DNA of 64,000 nucleotides from contig NZ_CP059472.1 in the NCBI RefSeq assembly GCF_014041915.1, positions 2,294,001 to 2,358,000 of the forward strand, written 5' to 3'. Within the stretch, counting starts at the first letter, position 1. Each line of letters begins with the position of its first letter. This document shows positions 31,569-41,531 of the stretch, piece after piece. The notes under the pieces are model-generated. The model saw only the letters and a list, made by a program, of their open reading frames with translations. It searched no databases and was not told the origin of the DNA. A program made the translations under genes and the position numbers. This DNA comes from Marnyiella aurantia (GTDB lineage Bacteria > Bacteroidota > Bacteroidia > Flavobacteriales > Weeksellaceae).

Positions 31569-32978
31569 ATGGATGTTTATCATCTTTCCATGGAATGTTT
31601 CCCGGTAGCCAAAGTGGGCGGACTGGCTGATGTGGTTGGAGCGCTGCCCAAATATCAGAATAAACTTCAGGGAGTTACCGCCAGGGTGGTGATCCCGTGG
31701 TATAATAAGCCCTACGTTCAAAATGGGAACTTTGAAACAGTCTTTGACGGATACATTTACCAGGCACCTAACCAACTGCGGGTTCACGTTCTGAAAGAAG
31801 AGAATGATACGCTCGGCTTCGAACTGTACCTTGTGCAGGTACCAGGTCTGCTGGACCGCGACAATCCGTACGGTTATCACGATGAAAGCTATCAGTTCCT
31901 GGCCTTTCAGCACGCGGTGCTTCACTGGTTAGCTACGGCCAAAATACGTCCGGACGTTCTGCACTGTCACGATTATCATACCGGACTTGTGCCGTTTATG
32001 ATAGAAAACTGTCCGGAATTCTATTTTTTGAAAGGTGTTAAAACCATTGGTACCATCCATAACGGCGAGTACCAGGGCCAGATGAGGTGGGAAATGCTTG
32101 ATTATTTTCCGTGGATTGACGGCAGCACCGATTTGCGCATTCTGGACTGGGATGGTTATATCAATCCACTGGCTACCATGATCAAATGCTGCCATGCCTT
32201 CAATGCAGTTTCAGGAGGTTACCTTGCTGAACTTTATCAGAATTTCAGAGGTTTGGAAAATCTTGTACAGCAGGAACATCAGAAAGCGTTTGGCATCATC
32301 AACGGTATTGATACTGAGGTTTGGGATCCGGTCACAGATATGTATCTTGATGATAACTTCAGCGCAGCTAATGCGGGTCAGGGCAAATGGGAAAATAAAA
32401 AGAAACTCTGTGCAGAATACGGTCTGAATCCGGATTTACCGCTGTTTGGATTCATTGGCCGTTTTGCCGCCGAAAAGGGAGCAGATCTGCTGCCTGATAT
32501 TGTTGTCCAGAGTATTCAGCAAACAAACGGGGCCTTAAACATCATCATTTTAGGTTCAGGTGAAAGTCATACTGAAAACAGGCTGAGCGAACTGGCCATG
32601 ATTTTTTCCAATTTTGCTCTGGATCTTGGTTACAAGGAGTACCTGTCTCATAAGATATATGCCTCTGCCGACTTCCTTCTTATGCCCTCGCGCGTAGAGC
32701 CCTGCGGACTGAACCAGATGTACGCCATGCGCTACGGTACTGTTCCAATTGTAAGGTACACCGGTGGTTTGCGTGATACAGTACAGGATATTTCTACGGG
32801 CGGAGCCGGTCTTAATTTCGGTGAGGCTACTGCCGATGCTGCGGTACATGCAATGAAAAGGGCTGTTCATATTTATCATGACCATGAACTTATGCAGCAT
32901 CTGATCAGTACTAACATGAATTTCGATTTCTCATGGGACAAATCTGCGGGAAATTATGTAGATTTATACAGAAAATAG
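31569..32978 (+). CDS. glgA: Glycogen synthase GlgA
   Basis: ADP-glucose-dependent starch/glycogen synthase (GT5) of 469 residues, cytoplasmic. The N-terminal ADP-glucose site KVGGLADVVGALPK is intact (residues ~15-28), with HNGEYQG and the C-terminal motif EPCGLNQMYAMRYGTVPIVRYTGGLRDTV. Length fits the family. It works with GlgC upstream of it in the pathway and with GlgB. Sits between glgB (67 bp) and glgC (52 bp), probably one operon. Confidence 0.97.
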   Translation: MDVYHLSMECFPVAKVGGLADVVGALPKYQNKLQGVTARVVIPWYNKPYVQNGNFETVFDGYIYQAPNQLRVHVLKEENDTLGFELYLVQVPGLLDRDNPYGYHDESYQFLAFQHAVLHWLATAKIRPDVLHCHDYHTGLVPFMIENCPEFYFLKGVKTIGTIHNGEYQGQMRWEMLDYFPWIDGSTDLRILDWDGYINPLATMIKCCHAFNAVSGGYLAELYQNFRGLENLVQQEHQKAFGIINGIDTEVWDPVTDMYLDDNFSAANAGQGKWENKKKLCAEYGLNPDLPLFGFIGRFAAEKGADLLPDIVVQSIQQTNGALNIIILGSGESHTENRLSELAMIFSNFALDLGYKEYLSHKIYASADFLLMPSRVEPCGLNQMYAMRYGTVPIVRYTGGLRDTVQDISTGGAGLNFGEATADAAVHAMKRAVHIYHDHELMQHLISTNMNFDFSWDKSAGNYVDLYRK

Positions 32979-33030
32979 GTTCGCAGGAACTACAGGCTGA
33001 ATAAGATTCAGCATCAAAAAAAATATAAAT

Positions 33031-34299
33031 ATGAAAGCAAATGTAATATCGATCGTTTTGGGAGGTGGTCGCGGTACCCGTCTCTTTCCTTTAACGGATT
33101 CCCGTTCAAAACCTGCAGTGCCGATTGCAGGTAAGTACCGGCTGGTTGATATTCCAATCTCTAACTGCCTCAATTCCGGCTACAATAAAATTCTGGTACT
33201 TACACAGTTTAATTCAGCTTCGCTGAATTCACATATCAAGAACTCCTATCATTTTGATATTTTCAGCAAAGGCTTTGTTGATATTCTTGCCGCCGAGCAG
33301 AACGTGGGAAATGAAAACTGGTATCAGGGCACCGCAGATGCGGTGCGTCAGTCCATGAAACATCTTAGCAAGTACGACTACGACTATATTCTGGTACTTT
33401 CGGGCGACCAGCTTTACCAGATGAACTTCCGCCAGATGATTGATTTTCACTGTGAAAATGAGGCGGATATAACTATTGCAACCATTCCGGTAAATGCGAA
33501 GGATGCGCCGGGATTTGGCATCCTGAAATCAGATGAGAACGGAGACATTACCTCATTTATTGAAAAACCGTCGCCGGAAATGCTGGCGGACTGGAAATCC
33601 GAGGTTTCCGAGAAAAGCCACAGTGAAGGTAAGGACTATCTGGCCTCAATGGGCATCTATGTTTTCAGCAAGAACGTTCTACGCACTTTATTCGAGGAAA
33701 ATTCAGGCGATGATTTCGGAAAGGACATCATCCCGGCTTCGATTGGCAAACTGAAGACCCTAAGCTATCAGTACGAAGGTTACTGGACGGATATCGGGAC
33801 TACTGAAAGTTTTTACGAGGCCAATATTGACCTTTGTCAGGACTTCCCAAAGTTTAATCTCTTCAGTACATCACCCATTTTTACTCGGGCACGTATGCTG
33901 CCACCGTCAAAGATTATGGGCTCATATGTGAGCAAAGCGGTCTTCGGTGACGGCTGTATCGTAATGGCTGATAAGATTGAAAATTCAATTGTGGGGAACC
34001 GTACCAGGATCGATAAAGGAAGTACCGTGGTGAACTCTTATATTATGGGATCCGACTATTACCAGCCTACAGATGAAATAGTTAAAAATGACCAGGAGGG
34101 CAGGCCTAATTTAGGTATCGGAAAATACTGTTATATAGACAGGACAATTATTGATAAAAACTGTGCTATCGGTGATAATGTGAGGATTATCGGCGGTCAT
34201 CACATCCCTGACGGTGATTTTGAAACCCATTCCATCAAAGAAGGTATTGTGGTTCTGAAGAAAGGCGCAGTGATTCCCGCCGGCACGCATATCCCGTAA
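33031..34299 (+). CDS. glgC: Glucose-1-phosphate adenylyltransferase GlgC
   Basis: Makes ADP-glucose from glucose-1-phosphate and ATP, the committed step of glycogen synthesis; 422 residues. N-terminal nucleotidyltransferase with GGGRGTRLFPLTDSRSKPAVP and PISNCLNSG, the YWTDIGTTESFYEAN catalytic region, and a C-terminal left-handed beta-helix-type part with hexapeptide-like steps (IVGNRTRIDKGSTVVNS, GIGKYCYID, CAIGDNVRI). Last gene of the glg operon; I see no clear terminator after it. Confidence 0.96.
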   Translation: MKANVISIVLGGGRGTRLFPLTDSRSKPAVPIAGKYRLVDIPISNCLNSGYNKILVLTQFNSASLNSHIKNSYHFDIFSKGFVDILAAEQNVGNENWYQGTADAVRQSMKHLSKYDYDYILVLSGDQLYQMNFRQMIDFHCENEADITIATIPVNAKDAPGFGILKSDENGDITSFIEKPSPEMLADWKSEVSEKSHSEGKDYLASMGIYVFSKNVLRTLFEENSGDDFGKDIIPASIGKLKTLSYQYEGYWTDIGTTESFYEANIDLCQDFPKFNLFSTSPIFTRARMLPPSKIMGSYVSKAVFGDGCIVMADKIENSIVGNRTRIDKGSTVVNSYIMGSDYYQPTDEIVKNDQEGRPNLGIGKYCYIDRTIIDKNCAIGDNVRIIGGHHIPDGDFETHSIKEGIVVLKKGAVIPAGTHIP

Positions 34300-34421
34300 C
34301 CTTACTTAAACCTTTCAACCTGAAAGTGCGACACGGTGCCTCTGTACCGCTTTTAGTGCGTTTTATGTGGGATCGCATTAGAGGCTGAATTCTGAGTTAT
34401 CAGATGCCTTAAAAAAATACC

Positions 34422-34429
34422 TATTTTTG
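34422..34429 (+). promoter_or_regulatory. -7 box directly before the anchored SRPBCC gene
   Basis: TATTTTTG is a perfect TAnnTTTG box whose last base lies only three bases before the ATG at 34433. Transcription would start about at the ATG itself, giving a leaderless mRNA. Confidence 0.6.
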
Positions 34430-34432
34430 CGC

Positions 34433-35473
34433 ATGCGTTTTATTAAGTTCGGTTTACTCATCACCATATTGGTGCTCGCAATCTATGCTGCTGTGATGTA
34501 CAGCCTCGTAGATGAAAGTAACAGTTTCACAATAGAAAAGGAAATTAATTATCCAGTGGAGAAAGTGTATCCACAGTTTAACCAGCTGCAGAATTTCACG
34601 CGCTGGAATGATTATTTTTCTTCCTCACGTACAATGCGGATTGAATACTACAAACCTTACGAAGGAAAGGGAGCGGCCATCAGTTTTGATGATCCGAAAA
34701 ATGAAAAATCCGGCGAGCTTTTCATCCGCTACCATAATCCCGACCGCACACTTAGGATGCAGGTGTTTGAAGGTGAAGAAAGCAATCCAACACTCGTGGA
34801 TGTTAAATTTGTAAAAGCCGGTCCCGAACAGACCCGCATTATCTGGAATATACATACGCCGAAACGCAAACTGCTGTCAAGAATTACAAATCTGTGGACA
34901 GAGGACGAATTCACTGAAAACCTGAACCGAAGCATGGCTAACCTCAATGCTTTACTGGGAAATAAAGTGGAAAAAGAGTATCTGATCAGCAGTATTAAAT
35001 ATGACAGCCTGATGGTGGAGAAGCAGGAGGGGCAACTGCTCCTGGGTATCAATGTCTCGGCTACCAATACCAGGGAAGCGCTGTTCCGCAATATTGTGAT
35101 GAACCACAACAAGGTGTATAACTTTGTACTGAATGATCTGGACAAGCGTGAGGATGAATTTGGCTATGCAGTATTAGTAACGGGTGCAGACAATTATAAG
35201 GACAAGGATGTTTCCTATTTTTTAGGTATTCCCCTTTCAAAAAGAGTGGGAGTTTCGGACAACAGTTTTTCATTCAGAACCATAAATGAAACTCAGTCGT
35301 ACGTGATTTATTATCAAGGTTCGTACAGTGGCAGGGTCGGTTCAATTCAAAAACTGCTTCAGAATGCCAAAAAGGAAAATGTACGGTACGGAGACATTCA
35401 GCAGGTATTTTTGGAGGTTCCTGAAAGCGAAAACAGTGTCCGTATCAAACTGATTTTGCCGGTTTTCAGGTAA
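34433..35473 (+). CDS. Membrane-anchored SRPBCC-domain protein
   Basis: Protein of 346 residues. One N-terminal hydrophobic helix (FGLLITILVLAIYAAVMYSLV, about residues 5-25) anchors it to the membrane. Residues ~35-170 look like a polyketide-cyclase/SRPBCC domain (VEKVYPQFNQLQNFTRWND, VDVKFVKAGPEQTRIIWNI). The C-terminal ~160 residues resemble a GyrI/effector-binding-like fold. The ligand is unknown. The ATG at 34433 is preferred to a TTG six bases earlier because the -7 box ends at 34429. Confidence 0.72.
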   Translation: MRFIKFGLLITILVLAIYAAVMYSLVDESNSFTIEKEINYPVEKVYPQFNQLQNFTRWNDYFSSSRTMRIEYYKPYEGKGAAISFDDPKNEKSGELFIRYHNPDRTLRMQVFEGEESNPTLVDVKFVKAGPEQTRIIWNIHTPKRKLLSRITNLWTEDEFTENLNRSMANLNALLGNKVEKEYLISSIKYDSLMVEKQEGQLLLGINVSATNTREALFRNIVMNHNKVYNFVLNDLDKREDEFGYAVLVTGADNYKDKDVSYFLGIPLSKRVGVSDNSFSFRTINETQSYVIYYQGSYSGRVGSIQKLLQNAKKENVRYGDIQQVFLEVPESENSVRIKLILPVFR

Positions 35474-35512
35474 CGGACTGCGCTATACCGGTGCGATAGA
35501 TAAATTTGATTG

Positions 35513-35534
35513 AAAGCGGTTTACAAGTCGCTTT
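35513..35534 (+). terminator. Terminator before sucA
   Basis: A 6 bp stem (AAAGCG with CGCTTT, 35513-35518 and 35529-35534) with a 10-base loop, followed by a T-run. A weak but plausible end for the SRPBCC gene. Confidence 0.6.
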
Positions 35535-35594
35535 TTTTTATTAAATTTGACGTTTATATTTTATTATAAACACTAACACAGATTTACTGTCATA

Positions 35595-38396
35595 ATGGAT
35601 AAATTTTCATTCCTGAACGCTGCTCATTCGCAGTTAATTGAAGACCTGTACCAACAATATCTAAAATATCCCGATTCTGTAGAACCCTCCTGGAAATCAT
35701 TTTTTCAGGGCTTTGATTTTGCGCTGGAAAACTATGCTGATGATGATTCTTCAGCTGCTCCGGCAATGTCCGCAAATTCGGCGGCAGTTTCCAATGCAGC
35801 CGCAGGTACAGAAATTCCGGAAGACATTAAAAAAGAGTTCAAGGTTCTCAATCTGATTGAAGCTTACAGACACCGCGGACATCTGTTTACAAATACCAAT
35901 CCTGTACGCGAAAGAAGACATTATGAACCGACTCTTGATATCGAGAATTTCGGACTTACCCAGGCTGACCTCAATGTAAAGTTCAATTCGGCAGCGGAAA
36001 CCGGACTTAGCGGTGCGGCTACTCTTCAGCAGATCATCGATCACCTCCGGAAAATCTACTGCGAATCCATCGGTGTGGAATATATGCACATCAACAACGT
36101 GGACGAGAAAAAATTTATCCGCGAATGGCTGCAGGTTAACGAAAATCATGCGAAACTATCCGCCGAAGAGAAAACTGAAATCCTGCATAAGCTTAACCAG
36201 GCTGTTGCATTCGAAAATTATCTTCACACCAAGTTTGTAGGTCAGAAAAGGTTTTCACTGGAAGGTGGCGAATCTTTGATCCCTGCTCTTGACCAGCTTA
36301 TCAGCCGCTCCTCACAATTGGGCGTGGACGAAGTTGTACTGGGTATGGCACACCGTGGCCGTCTGAACGTACTTACCAATATCTTCGGGAAGTCTTATAA
36401 GCAGATTTTTTCTGAATTTGAGGGTAAAGAATTTGAGGAAGATGTATTCTCCGGTGATGTGAAATACCACTTAGGCTCATCCAAAAAAGTAAAAACAGCT
36501 TCCGGTGAGGAAGTTTCTATAAACCTTACGCCAAACCCATCGCACCTGGAAACAGTTGCCGCTTTGGTTGAAGGGATCTGCCGCGCCAAGGTAGATGACA
36601 AATACAAAGACTACAAAAAAGTCCTGCCAATCGTAATTCATGGCGATGGAGCGATTGCAGGTCAGGGTATCGTATATGAAATTGCTCAGATGATGACGCT
36701 GGAAGGATACAAAACCGGCGGAACTGTTCATATCGTAGTAAACAATCAGGTTTCCTTTACAACTAACTACCTGGATGCACGTTCATCCACCTACTGTACA
36801 GATATCGCAAAAGTGACCGAGTCTCCTGTAATGCACATTAATGCTGATGATGTGGAGGCTGTTGTTCATGCCATGCGTTTCGCGGCCGATTTCCGTGCTC
36901 AGTTTGGAAAAGATGTTTACATAGATCTTCTAGGATACAGAAAATACGGTCATAACGAAGGCGATGAGCCACGTTTCACCCAGCCTAATCTGTATAAATC
37001 CATTTCCAAGCACCCTAATCCAAGGGAAATTTACAAAGCAGAACTTATTAAAGAGAATATAGTTTCTGATGAAGTTCTGAAGAAAATGGAAACCGAGTTC
37101 AAGGCACTCCTTGATGAGGATTTTGATGCTTCGAAGGAAATTGAAAGAAACACGATGGACATCTTCATGGAGGATGACTGGAAAGCTTTTCCTATATGTC
37201 CAAGAGGGGCTATGCAGAATTCTGTAGATACTACCTATGATCTGGGTCAGCTGAAAGAACTTGCCATTAAGATGTCCACACTTCCTTCAGACAAGAAGTT
37301 CATCAACAAAATTACACGTCTTTACGAAACCCGTAAGAAGATGATTGAAGCCAATTCCCTGGACTGGGCTCTTGGCGAATGGTTGGCGTATGCCACACTG
37401 CTAACCGAAGGCAATAATGTACGTATATCCGGCGAAGATGTGGAAAGAGGAACCTTCTCCCACCGTCACGCAGTGGTTAAAACCGAGGATACAGAAGAGG
37501 AATTCATTCCGCTGAGACATATCTCTGACAGCAGGTTCGATGTGTATAACTCGCATCTGTCTGAATATGCCGTTTTAGGTTACGATTACGGATATGCAAT
37601 GGCATCTCCAAATACACTTACGGTCTGGGAAGCTCAGTTTGGTGACTTTGTCAATGGTGCGCAGATCATAGTAGACCAGTATCTGGCTGCAGCTGAAGAA
37701 AAATGGAAAATACAGAACGGTCTGGTGATGCTGCTGCCTCACGGGTCCGAAGGTCAGGGTGCCGAACACTCTTCTGCACGTCTCGAACGTTTCCTTACCC
37801 TTTGTGCAAACGAAAATATGATCGTTGCCAACTGTACCACTCCGGCAAACTATTTCCACCTGCTCAGGAGACAGCTGAAGTTTAACTTCCGCAAGCCTCT
37901 GGTGGTGATGACTCCAAAGTCTCTGCTAAGACATCCGCGCGTAGTATCTCCATTGGAAGATCTGGCTCAGGGAAGCTTCCAGCCAATTCTGGATGATACA
38001 CAGGCTGATGCGTCAAAAGTGGAAAAACTTGTACTTTGTTCCGGTAAACTTTATTATGAGCTGCTGACCAAAAAAGAAGAATTGGCCTGCGAAAATATAG
38101 CCCTCGTAAGACTTGAACAGCTTTATCCGCTTCAGCAGGATAAAGTAGATGAGGTCCTTGAGAAATACAGCAACCGCAAACAGGTTATCTGGGTTCAGGA
38201 AGAACCGGAAAATATGGGCGCATGGTCTTATATACTCAGGAATTTCCGTTCTCATGGTATTGAGGTTATAGCACCGGTACAAAGCGGAACACCTGCACCG
38301 GGAAGCCACAAAATGTTCGAAAGAAACCAGGCAACTATCATAAACAGGGTTTTTGACCGCCAGGATGAACCTTCAAAAAGACCGGTAACTGCCTAA
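35595..38396 (+). CDS. sucA: 2-oxoglutarate dehydrogenase E1 (SucA)
   Basis: Thiamine-diphosphate enzyme of the TCA cycle that decarboxylates 2-oxoglutarate, 933 residues. Seen: the N-terminal helix SFLNAAHSQLIEDLYQQYL for E2 binding, GMAHRGRLNVL, the ThDP/Mg site IHGDGAIAGQGIVYE, the YRKYGHNEGDEPRFTQP segment and the C-terminal transketolase part with LPHGSEGQGAEHSSARLERFL. sucB follows 30 bp downstream; the pair is a standard operon. A TTTG at 35546-35549 may be a -33 box, but no clear -7 box follows. Confidence 0.97.
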   Translation: MDKFSFLNAAHSQLIEDLYQQYLKYPDSVEPSWKSFFQGFDFALENYADDDSSAAPAMSANSAAVSNAAAGTEIPEDIKKEFKVLNLIEAYRHRGHLFTNTNPVRERRHYEPTLDIENFGLTQADLNVKFNSAAETGLSGAATLQQIIDHLRKIYCESIGVEYMHINNVDEKKFIREWLQVNENHAKLSAEEKTEILHKLNQAVAFENYLHTKFVGQKRFSLEGGESLIPALDQLISRSSQLGVDEVVLGMAHRGRLNVLTNIFGKSYKQIFSEFEGKEFEEDVFSGDVKYHLGSSKKVKTASGEEVSINLTPNPSHLETVAALVEGICRAKVDDKYKDYKKVLPIVIHGDGAIAGQGIVYEIAQMMTLEGYKTGGTVHIVVNNQVSFTTNYLDARSSTYCTDIAKVTESPVMHINADDVEAVVHAMRFAADFRAQFGKDVYIDLLGYRKYGHNEGDEPRFTQPNLYKSISKHPNPREIYKAELIKENIVSDEVLKKMETEFKALLDEDFDASKEIERNTMDIFMEDDWKAFPICPRGAMQNSVDTTYDLGQLKELAIKMSTLPSDKKFINKITRLYETRKKMIEANSLDWALGEWLAYATLLTEGNNVRISGEDVERGTFSHRHAVVKTEDTEEEFIPLRHISDSRFDVYNSHLSEYAVLGYDYGYAMASPNTLTVWEAQFGDFVNGAQIIVDQYLAAAEEKWKIQNGLVMLLPHGSEGQGAEHSSARLERFLTLCANENMIVANCTTPANYFHLLRRQLKFNFRKPLVVMTPKSLLRHPRVVSPLEDLAQGSFQPILDDTQADASKVEKLVLCSGKLYYELLTKKEELACENIALVRLEQLYPLQQDKVDEVLEKYSNRKQVIWVQEEPENMGAWSYILRNFRSHGIEVIAPVQSGTPAPGSHKMFERNQATIINRVFDRQDEPSKRPVTA

Positions 38397-38426
38397 TCGA
38401 TTAAAAAATTAACAAAAATATCAACG

Positions 38427-39680
38427 ATGTCAATATTAGAAATGAAAGTTCCCTCCCCGGGAGAATCCATCACCGAAGTTGAAATTGCAACCTGGTTGGT
38501 TCAGGACGGCGATTATGTAGAAAAAGACCAGCCTATTGCAGAAGTAGATTCCGATAAAGCAACATTGGAACTCCCTGCAGAGCAGAGCGGTATTATTACA
38601 CTGAAAGCTGAGGAGGGGGAAGTTGTTCAGGTTGGACAGGTTGTTTGCCTTATTGATGTAGATGCGGCTAAGCCTGCATCTGATGCGCCGGTTGCTGCGG
38701 AAAACGCACAGGCACCACAGGCAGAACAGAAAACCGTTGAAAAACCGGAAATTGTACAGGAAGCTAAGAAAGAAGAGAAACCTGCTGCTGCATCTTATGC
38801 CGCGGGAACTCCGTCTCCTGCCGCCAAGAAAATTCTGGATGAAAAAGGTATGACGTCCACGCAGGTATCCGGTACCGGCAAAGATGGCAGGATTACAAAA
38901 CAGGATGCAGAAACTGCTGCAGTCCCTGCAATGGGGTCAGCATCAGCTGGTGGAAGCCGCGCGGCCAGCAGGACCAAACTTTCCATGTTGAGAAGGAAAC
39001 TGGCAGTAAGACTTGTTTCTGTAAAGAATGAAACAGCAATGCTTACTACCTTCAACGAGGTGGACATGTCTGAAATCTTCAGAATCAGAAAGCAGTACAA
39101 AGATGAATTCAGCCAGAAGCACGGTGTTGGTTTAGGCTTTATGTCTTTCTTTACCAAAGCAGTTACCCGTGCACTTCAGATGTATCCGGATGTTAATGCA
39201 TCAATTGACGGTGATTTCAAGACAAATTATGAATTCTGCGATATCTCGATTGCTGTTTCAGGTCCAAAAGGACTTATGGTTCCCGTATTGAGGAATGCTG
39301 AAAATATGACTTTCAGAGGTGTTGAGGCCAATATTAAATCTTTAGCTGATAAGGTTAGAGAAGGAGGCATCAGTGTAGACGAAATGACCGGCGGTACCTT
39401 CACAATTACCAATGGCGGTGTATTCGGTTCCATGCTTTCCACACCTATTATTAACCCACCACAGTCTGCAATCCTGGGAATGCACAACATTATCCAGCGT
39501 CCTGTAGCTGTAGACGGGCAGGTGGTTATCCGTCCGATGATGTATCTTGCCATGTCTTACGACCACAGAATCATTGACGGCAGAGAATCAGTAGGTTTCC
39601 TTGTTGCAGTGAAAGAAGGTATTGACAATCCTGTAGAACACCTTATGAACGGAGACGAAAGAAAGGCTCTTGAACTTTAG
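38427..39680 (+). CDS. sucB: Dihydrolipoyl succinyltransferase E2 (SucB)
   Basis: E2 core of the 2-oxoglutarate dehydrogenase complex, 417 residues. N-terminal lipoyl domain with the lipoylated Lys in [11 protein letters not shown] (residue ~43), an Ala/Pro/Glu-rich linker, a peripheral-subunit-binding domain ([23 protein letters not shown]), and the catalytic acyltransferase domain ending in [16 protein letters not shown] (the H-x3-D-G active site). Translation starts 30 bp after sucA; terminator at 39708-39732. Confidence 0.97.
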   Translation: MSILEMKVPSPGESITEVEIATWLVQDGDYVEKDQPIAEVDSDKATLELPAEQSGIITLKAEEGEVVQVGQVVCLIDVDAAKPASDAPVAAENAQAPQAEQKTVEKPEIVQEAKKEEKPAAASYAAGTPSPAAKKILDEKGMTSTQVSGTGKDGRITKQDAETAAVPAMGSASAGGSRAASRTKLSMLRRKLAVRLVSVKNETAMLTTFNEVDMSEIFRIRKQYKDEFSQKHGVGLGFMSFFTKAVTRALQMYPDVNASIDGDFKTNYEFCDISIAVSGPKGLMVPVLRNAENMTFRGVEANIKSLADKVREGGISVDEMTGGTFTITNGGVFGSMLSTPIINPPQSAILGMHNIIQRPVAVDGQVVIRPMMYLAMSYDHRIIDGRESVGFLVAVKEGIDNPVEHLMNGDERKALEL

Positions 39681-39707
39681 GGTATCAGTGAAAACCATTA
39701 AATATTA

Positions 39708-39732
39708 AATCCCGCCAGATAAAGGCGGGATT
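39708..39732 (+). terminator. Terminator after sucB
   Basis: A perfect 9 bp GC-rich stem (39708-39716 with 39724-39732) with a 7-base loop and a T-run. It ends the sucAB operon 25 bases before the apaG region. Confidence 0.9.
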
Positions 39733-39760
39733 TTTGTAATATATGTTGAAAGTAATAATT

Positions 39761-40147
39761 ATGTATTCAAAAATTACTTCTGAAATTAAGGTAACCGTAT
39801 TACCTGAATATGATGCGAAAAACAGTTTCCCCTCGGATAACCGTTTTGTTTTCCGCTACAATATTACCATTGAAAATTTGAGTACCCATCCGGTACAAAT
39901 CCTGAAAAGACAATGGCTTATTTATGATGTCGGATTTGGCTTTACCGAGGTTAACGGTGATGGCGTCATAGGCCTGACGCCGGAGATTGCGATAGGTGAG
40001 GAGTTCAAATATTTCTCTAATGTGATGATTCGGTCAGGTGTTGGGAATATGACCGGCAAGTATTACTGTATAAATACTGAAACCGGCGAGCCCATTGAAA
40101 TTGAAATCCCCAAATTTAACCTGATGGCGCAGGTCCTGAGTAATTAG
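39761..40147 (+). CDS. apaG: ApaG-family protein
   Basis: Small cytoplasmic beta-sandwich protein of 128 residues. The ApaG pattern is clear: RFVFRYNITIENLSTHPVQILKRQWLI, then GVIGLTPEIAIGEEFKYFS and GNMTGKYYC. The molecular function of ApaG is not settled (linked to Ap4A and magnesium phenotypes in enterobacteria). The ATG at 39761 gives the usual family length; the ATG at 39743 lies only seven bases past the T-run of the terminator. Confidence 0.9.
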   Translation: MYSKITSEIKVTVLPEYDAKNSFPSDNRFVFRYNITIENLSTHPVQILKRQWLIYDVGFGFTEVNGDGVIGLTPEIAIGEEFKYFSNVMIRSGVGNMTGKYYCINTETGEPIEIEIPKFNLMAQVLSN

Positions 40148-40159
40148 GATTCGTAAATT

Positions 40160-40717
40160 TTACAGAATTTTTATACTTTTCTTCATTACCTCATGAATTT
40201 CGTCGTTTCGCGTGACCATCAGATTGTTAAAGGCCAGCAGTGACAGTTTCGCACATACCTCCGCATCATCTCCGGCACGGTGGTGGTTGAATGAAAGTTG
40301 GTGCTGTTCCGCCAGACTTTTCAAACCGTATTTCGGCAGGTTTTTCCATGATTTCTTGGCCAGCGATATGCTGCACAGGTAGTTCAGTTTTGGCTTGAAG
40401 AATCCATAGTAATCGAGGCAGCTGCGTAATACACCGGCATCAAAAGACGCGTTGTGCGCAATCATAAGATTTCCGTACATCAGATTTTCTGCCTCATGCC
40501 AGATATCCTCAAAAGTAGGGGAGTCCTGTACATCCTCAGGCGTGATGCCGTGCACATCAATATTCCGCGGATGAAAATAGGGAAAACTGGGAGGCTTTAT
40601 CAGCCAGGTCTGCGTTTTAATAATTTCGCCGTTTTCTACCACACTGATGCCCATTTCACAGGCAGAATTTCTTTCATGTGTAGCGGTTTCAAAATCTATC
40701 GCGCAAAAATCAATCAT
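40160..40717 (-). CDS. DnaQ-like 3'-5' exonuclease
   Basis: DEDDh-family exonuclease of 185 residues. Exo I: AIDFETATHER (D and E metal ligands), Exo II: AHNASFDAGVL (D), Exo III: HRAGDDAEVCAKL (H and D). No polymerase or other domain is attached. It could act in proofreading, repair or RNA processing; the target cannot be told. On the minus strand, 25 bp downstream of an alpha/beta hydrolase gene, so probably the last gene of that run. Confidence 0.92.
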   Translation of the reverse strand: MIDFCAIDFETATHERNSACEMGISVVENGEIIKTQTWLIKPPSFPYFHPRNIDVHGITPEDVQDSPTFEDIWHEAENLMYGNLMIAHNASFDAGVLRSCLDYYGFFKPKLNYLCSISLAKKSWKNLPKYGLKSLAEQHQLSFNHHRAGDDAEVCAKLSLLAFNNLMVTRNDEIHEVMKKSIKIL

Positions 40718-40742
40718 ATAGTTAAAATGTATTCACTTACCG

Positions 40743-41519
40743 TTATGGCTTTTCCTGAAGTATAGTCTGGAGTTCCTGCTGATATAATTCAGATTTTGAC
40801 AGGTCGTCATGATGTCCATCGCCTATTTCAATAAATTTCTTGGGAAGGTGAGGATGCGCAGATTCGAAAAGTTCAAATAGCTTTTTACCGGAACGCAGCG
40901 GCACTGTTCGGTCCTTTGTCCCGTGAAATTGATAAAGGGGCGAAGACACTTGCTTTATTATTCTGTTTGAAAGAAAATGATAAGTCATCTTCGGCGAAAC
41001 CCTGTCCGTAACTTTACCGGGAAGCCATTGGTTCACCACATCCTGCAAATTGTAAAAGGCAGCTTCCAGAATCACAGCTTTGGGATTATTGTCGGCACCT
41101 GTTTTTACAGCGAAAGCTCCACCCAGGCTACGGCCGTAGACCACAGTCCTGTCTTCGCCATACATTTCTCTGGCATAATCATATACAAACTGTGCATCAG
41201 CATACAGGACCTTCTCACTGCGGGGACCGGTACTTTTGCCGTATCCGCGGTAATCCATTAACAAAACATCATATCCGTAGGAGGTTAACTCTTTGGCGAT
41301 ATTTCCCCAGCGGCTCAGATTGTCTGCGTTGCCATGGTAGTAAACAATAATGCCGTGCGGCTGCTGCACCCGGAAATGAAGTGCGTTAATCAGGCCCTCA
41401 TACGGGGTTTCCCAAAAGTGCTCGTCAAAAGGAACATCAAAATCAAATTGATATTCTTTTGCCAAAGGTGTAGGCAGAAAAACCACCTTTTCCTGGAAAT
41501 ACTGGAGCAATTTGGTCAT
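40743..41519 (-). CDS. Alpha/beta hydrolase (paralog 1)
   Basis: Cytoplasmic-looking hydrolase of 258 residues, with no signal peptide, in the YqkD/BEM46-like group. Motifs: HGNADNLSRW (oxyanion strand), LLMDYRGYGKSTG, nucleophile elbow YGRSLGGAFA, acid in HGTKDRTVP and His in IGDGHHDDLS. It is clearly related to the hydrolase at 42857-43717 (same MDYRG.GKSTG and VYGRSLG segments), the two flanking the CorC-type gene. 12 bp after that gene, so co-transcription is likely. Confidence 0.88.
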   Translation of the reverse strand: MTKLLQYFQEKVVFLPTPLAKEYQFDFDVPFDEHFWETPYEGLINALHFRVQQPHGIIVYYHGNADNLSRWGNIAKELTSYGYDVLLMDYRGYGKSTGPRSEKVLYADAQFVYDYAREMYGEDRTVVYGRSLGGAFAVKTGADNNPKAVILEAAFYNLQDVVNQWLPGKVTDRVSPKMTYHFLSNRIIKQVSSPLYQFHGTKDRTVPLRSGKKLFELFESAHPHLPKKFIEIGDGHHDDLSKSELYQQELQTILQEKP

Positions 41520-41531
41520 ACTGGATTTACG

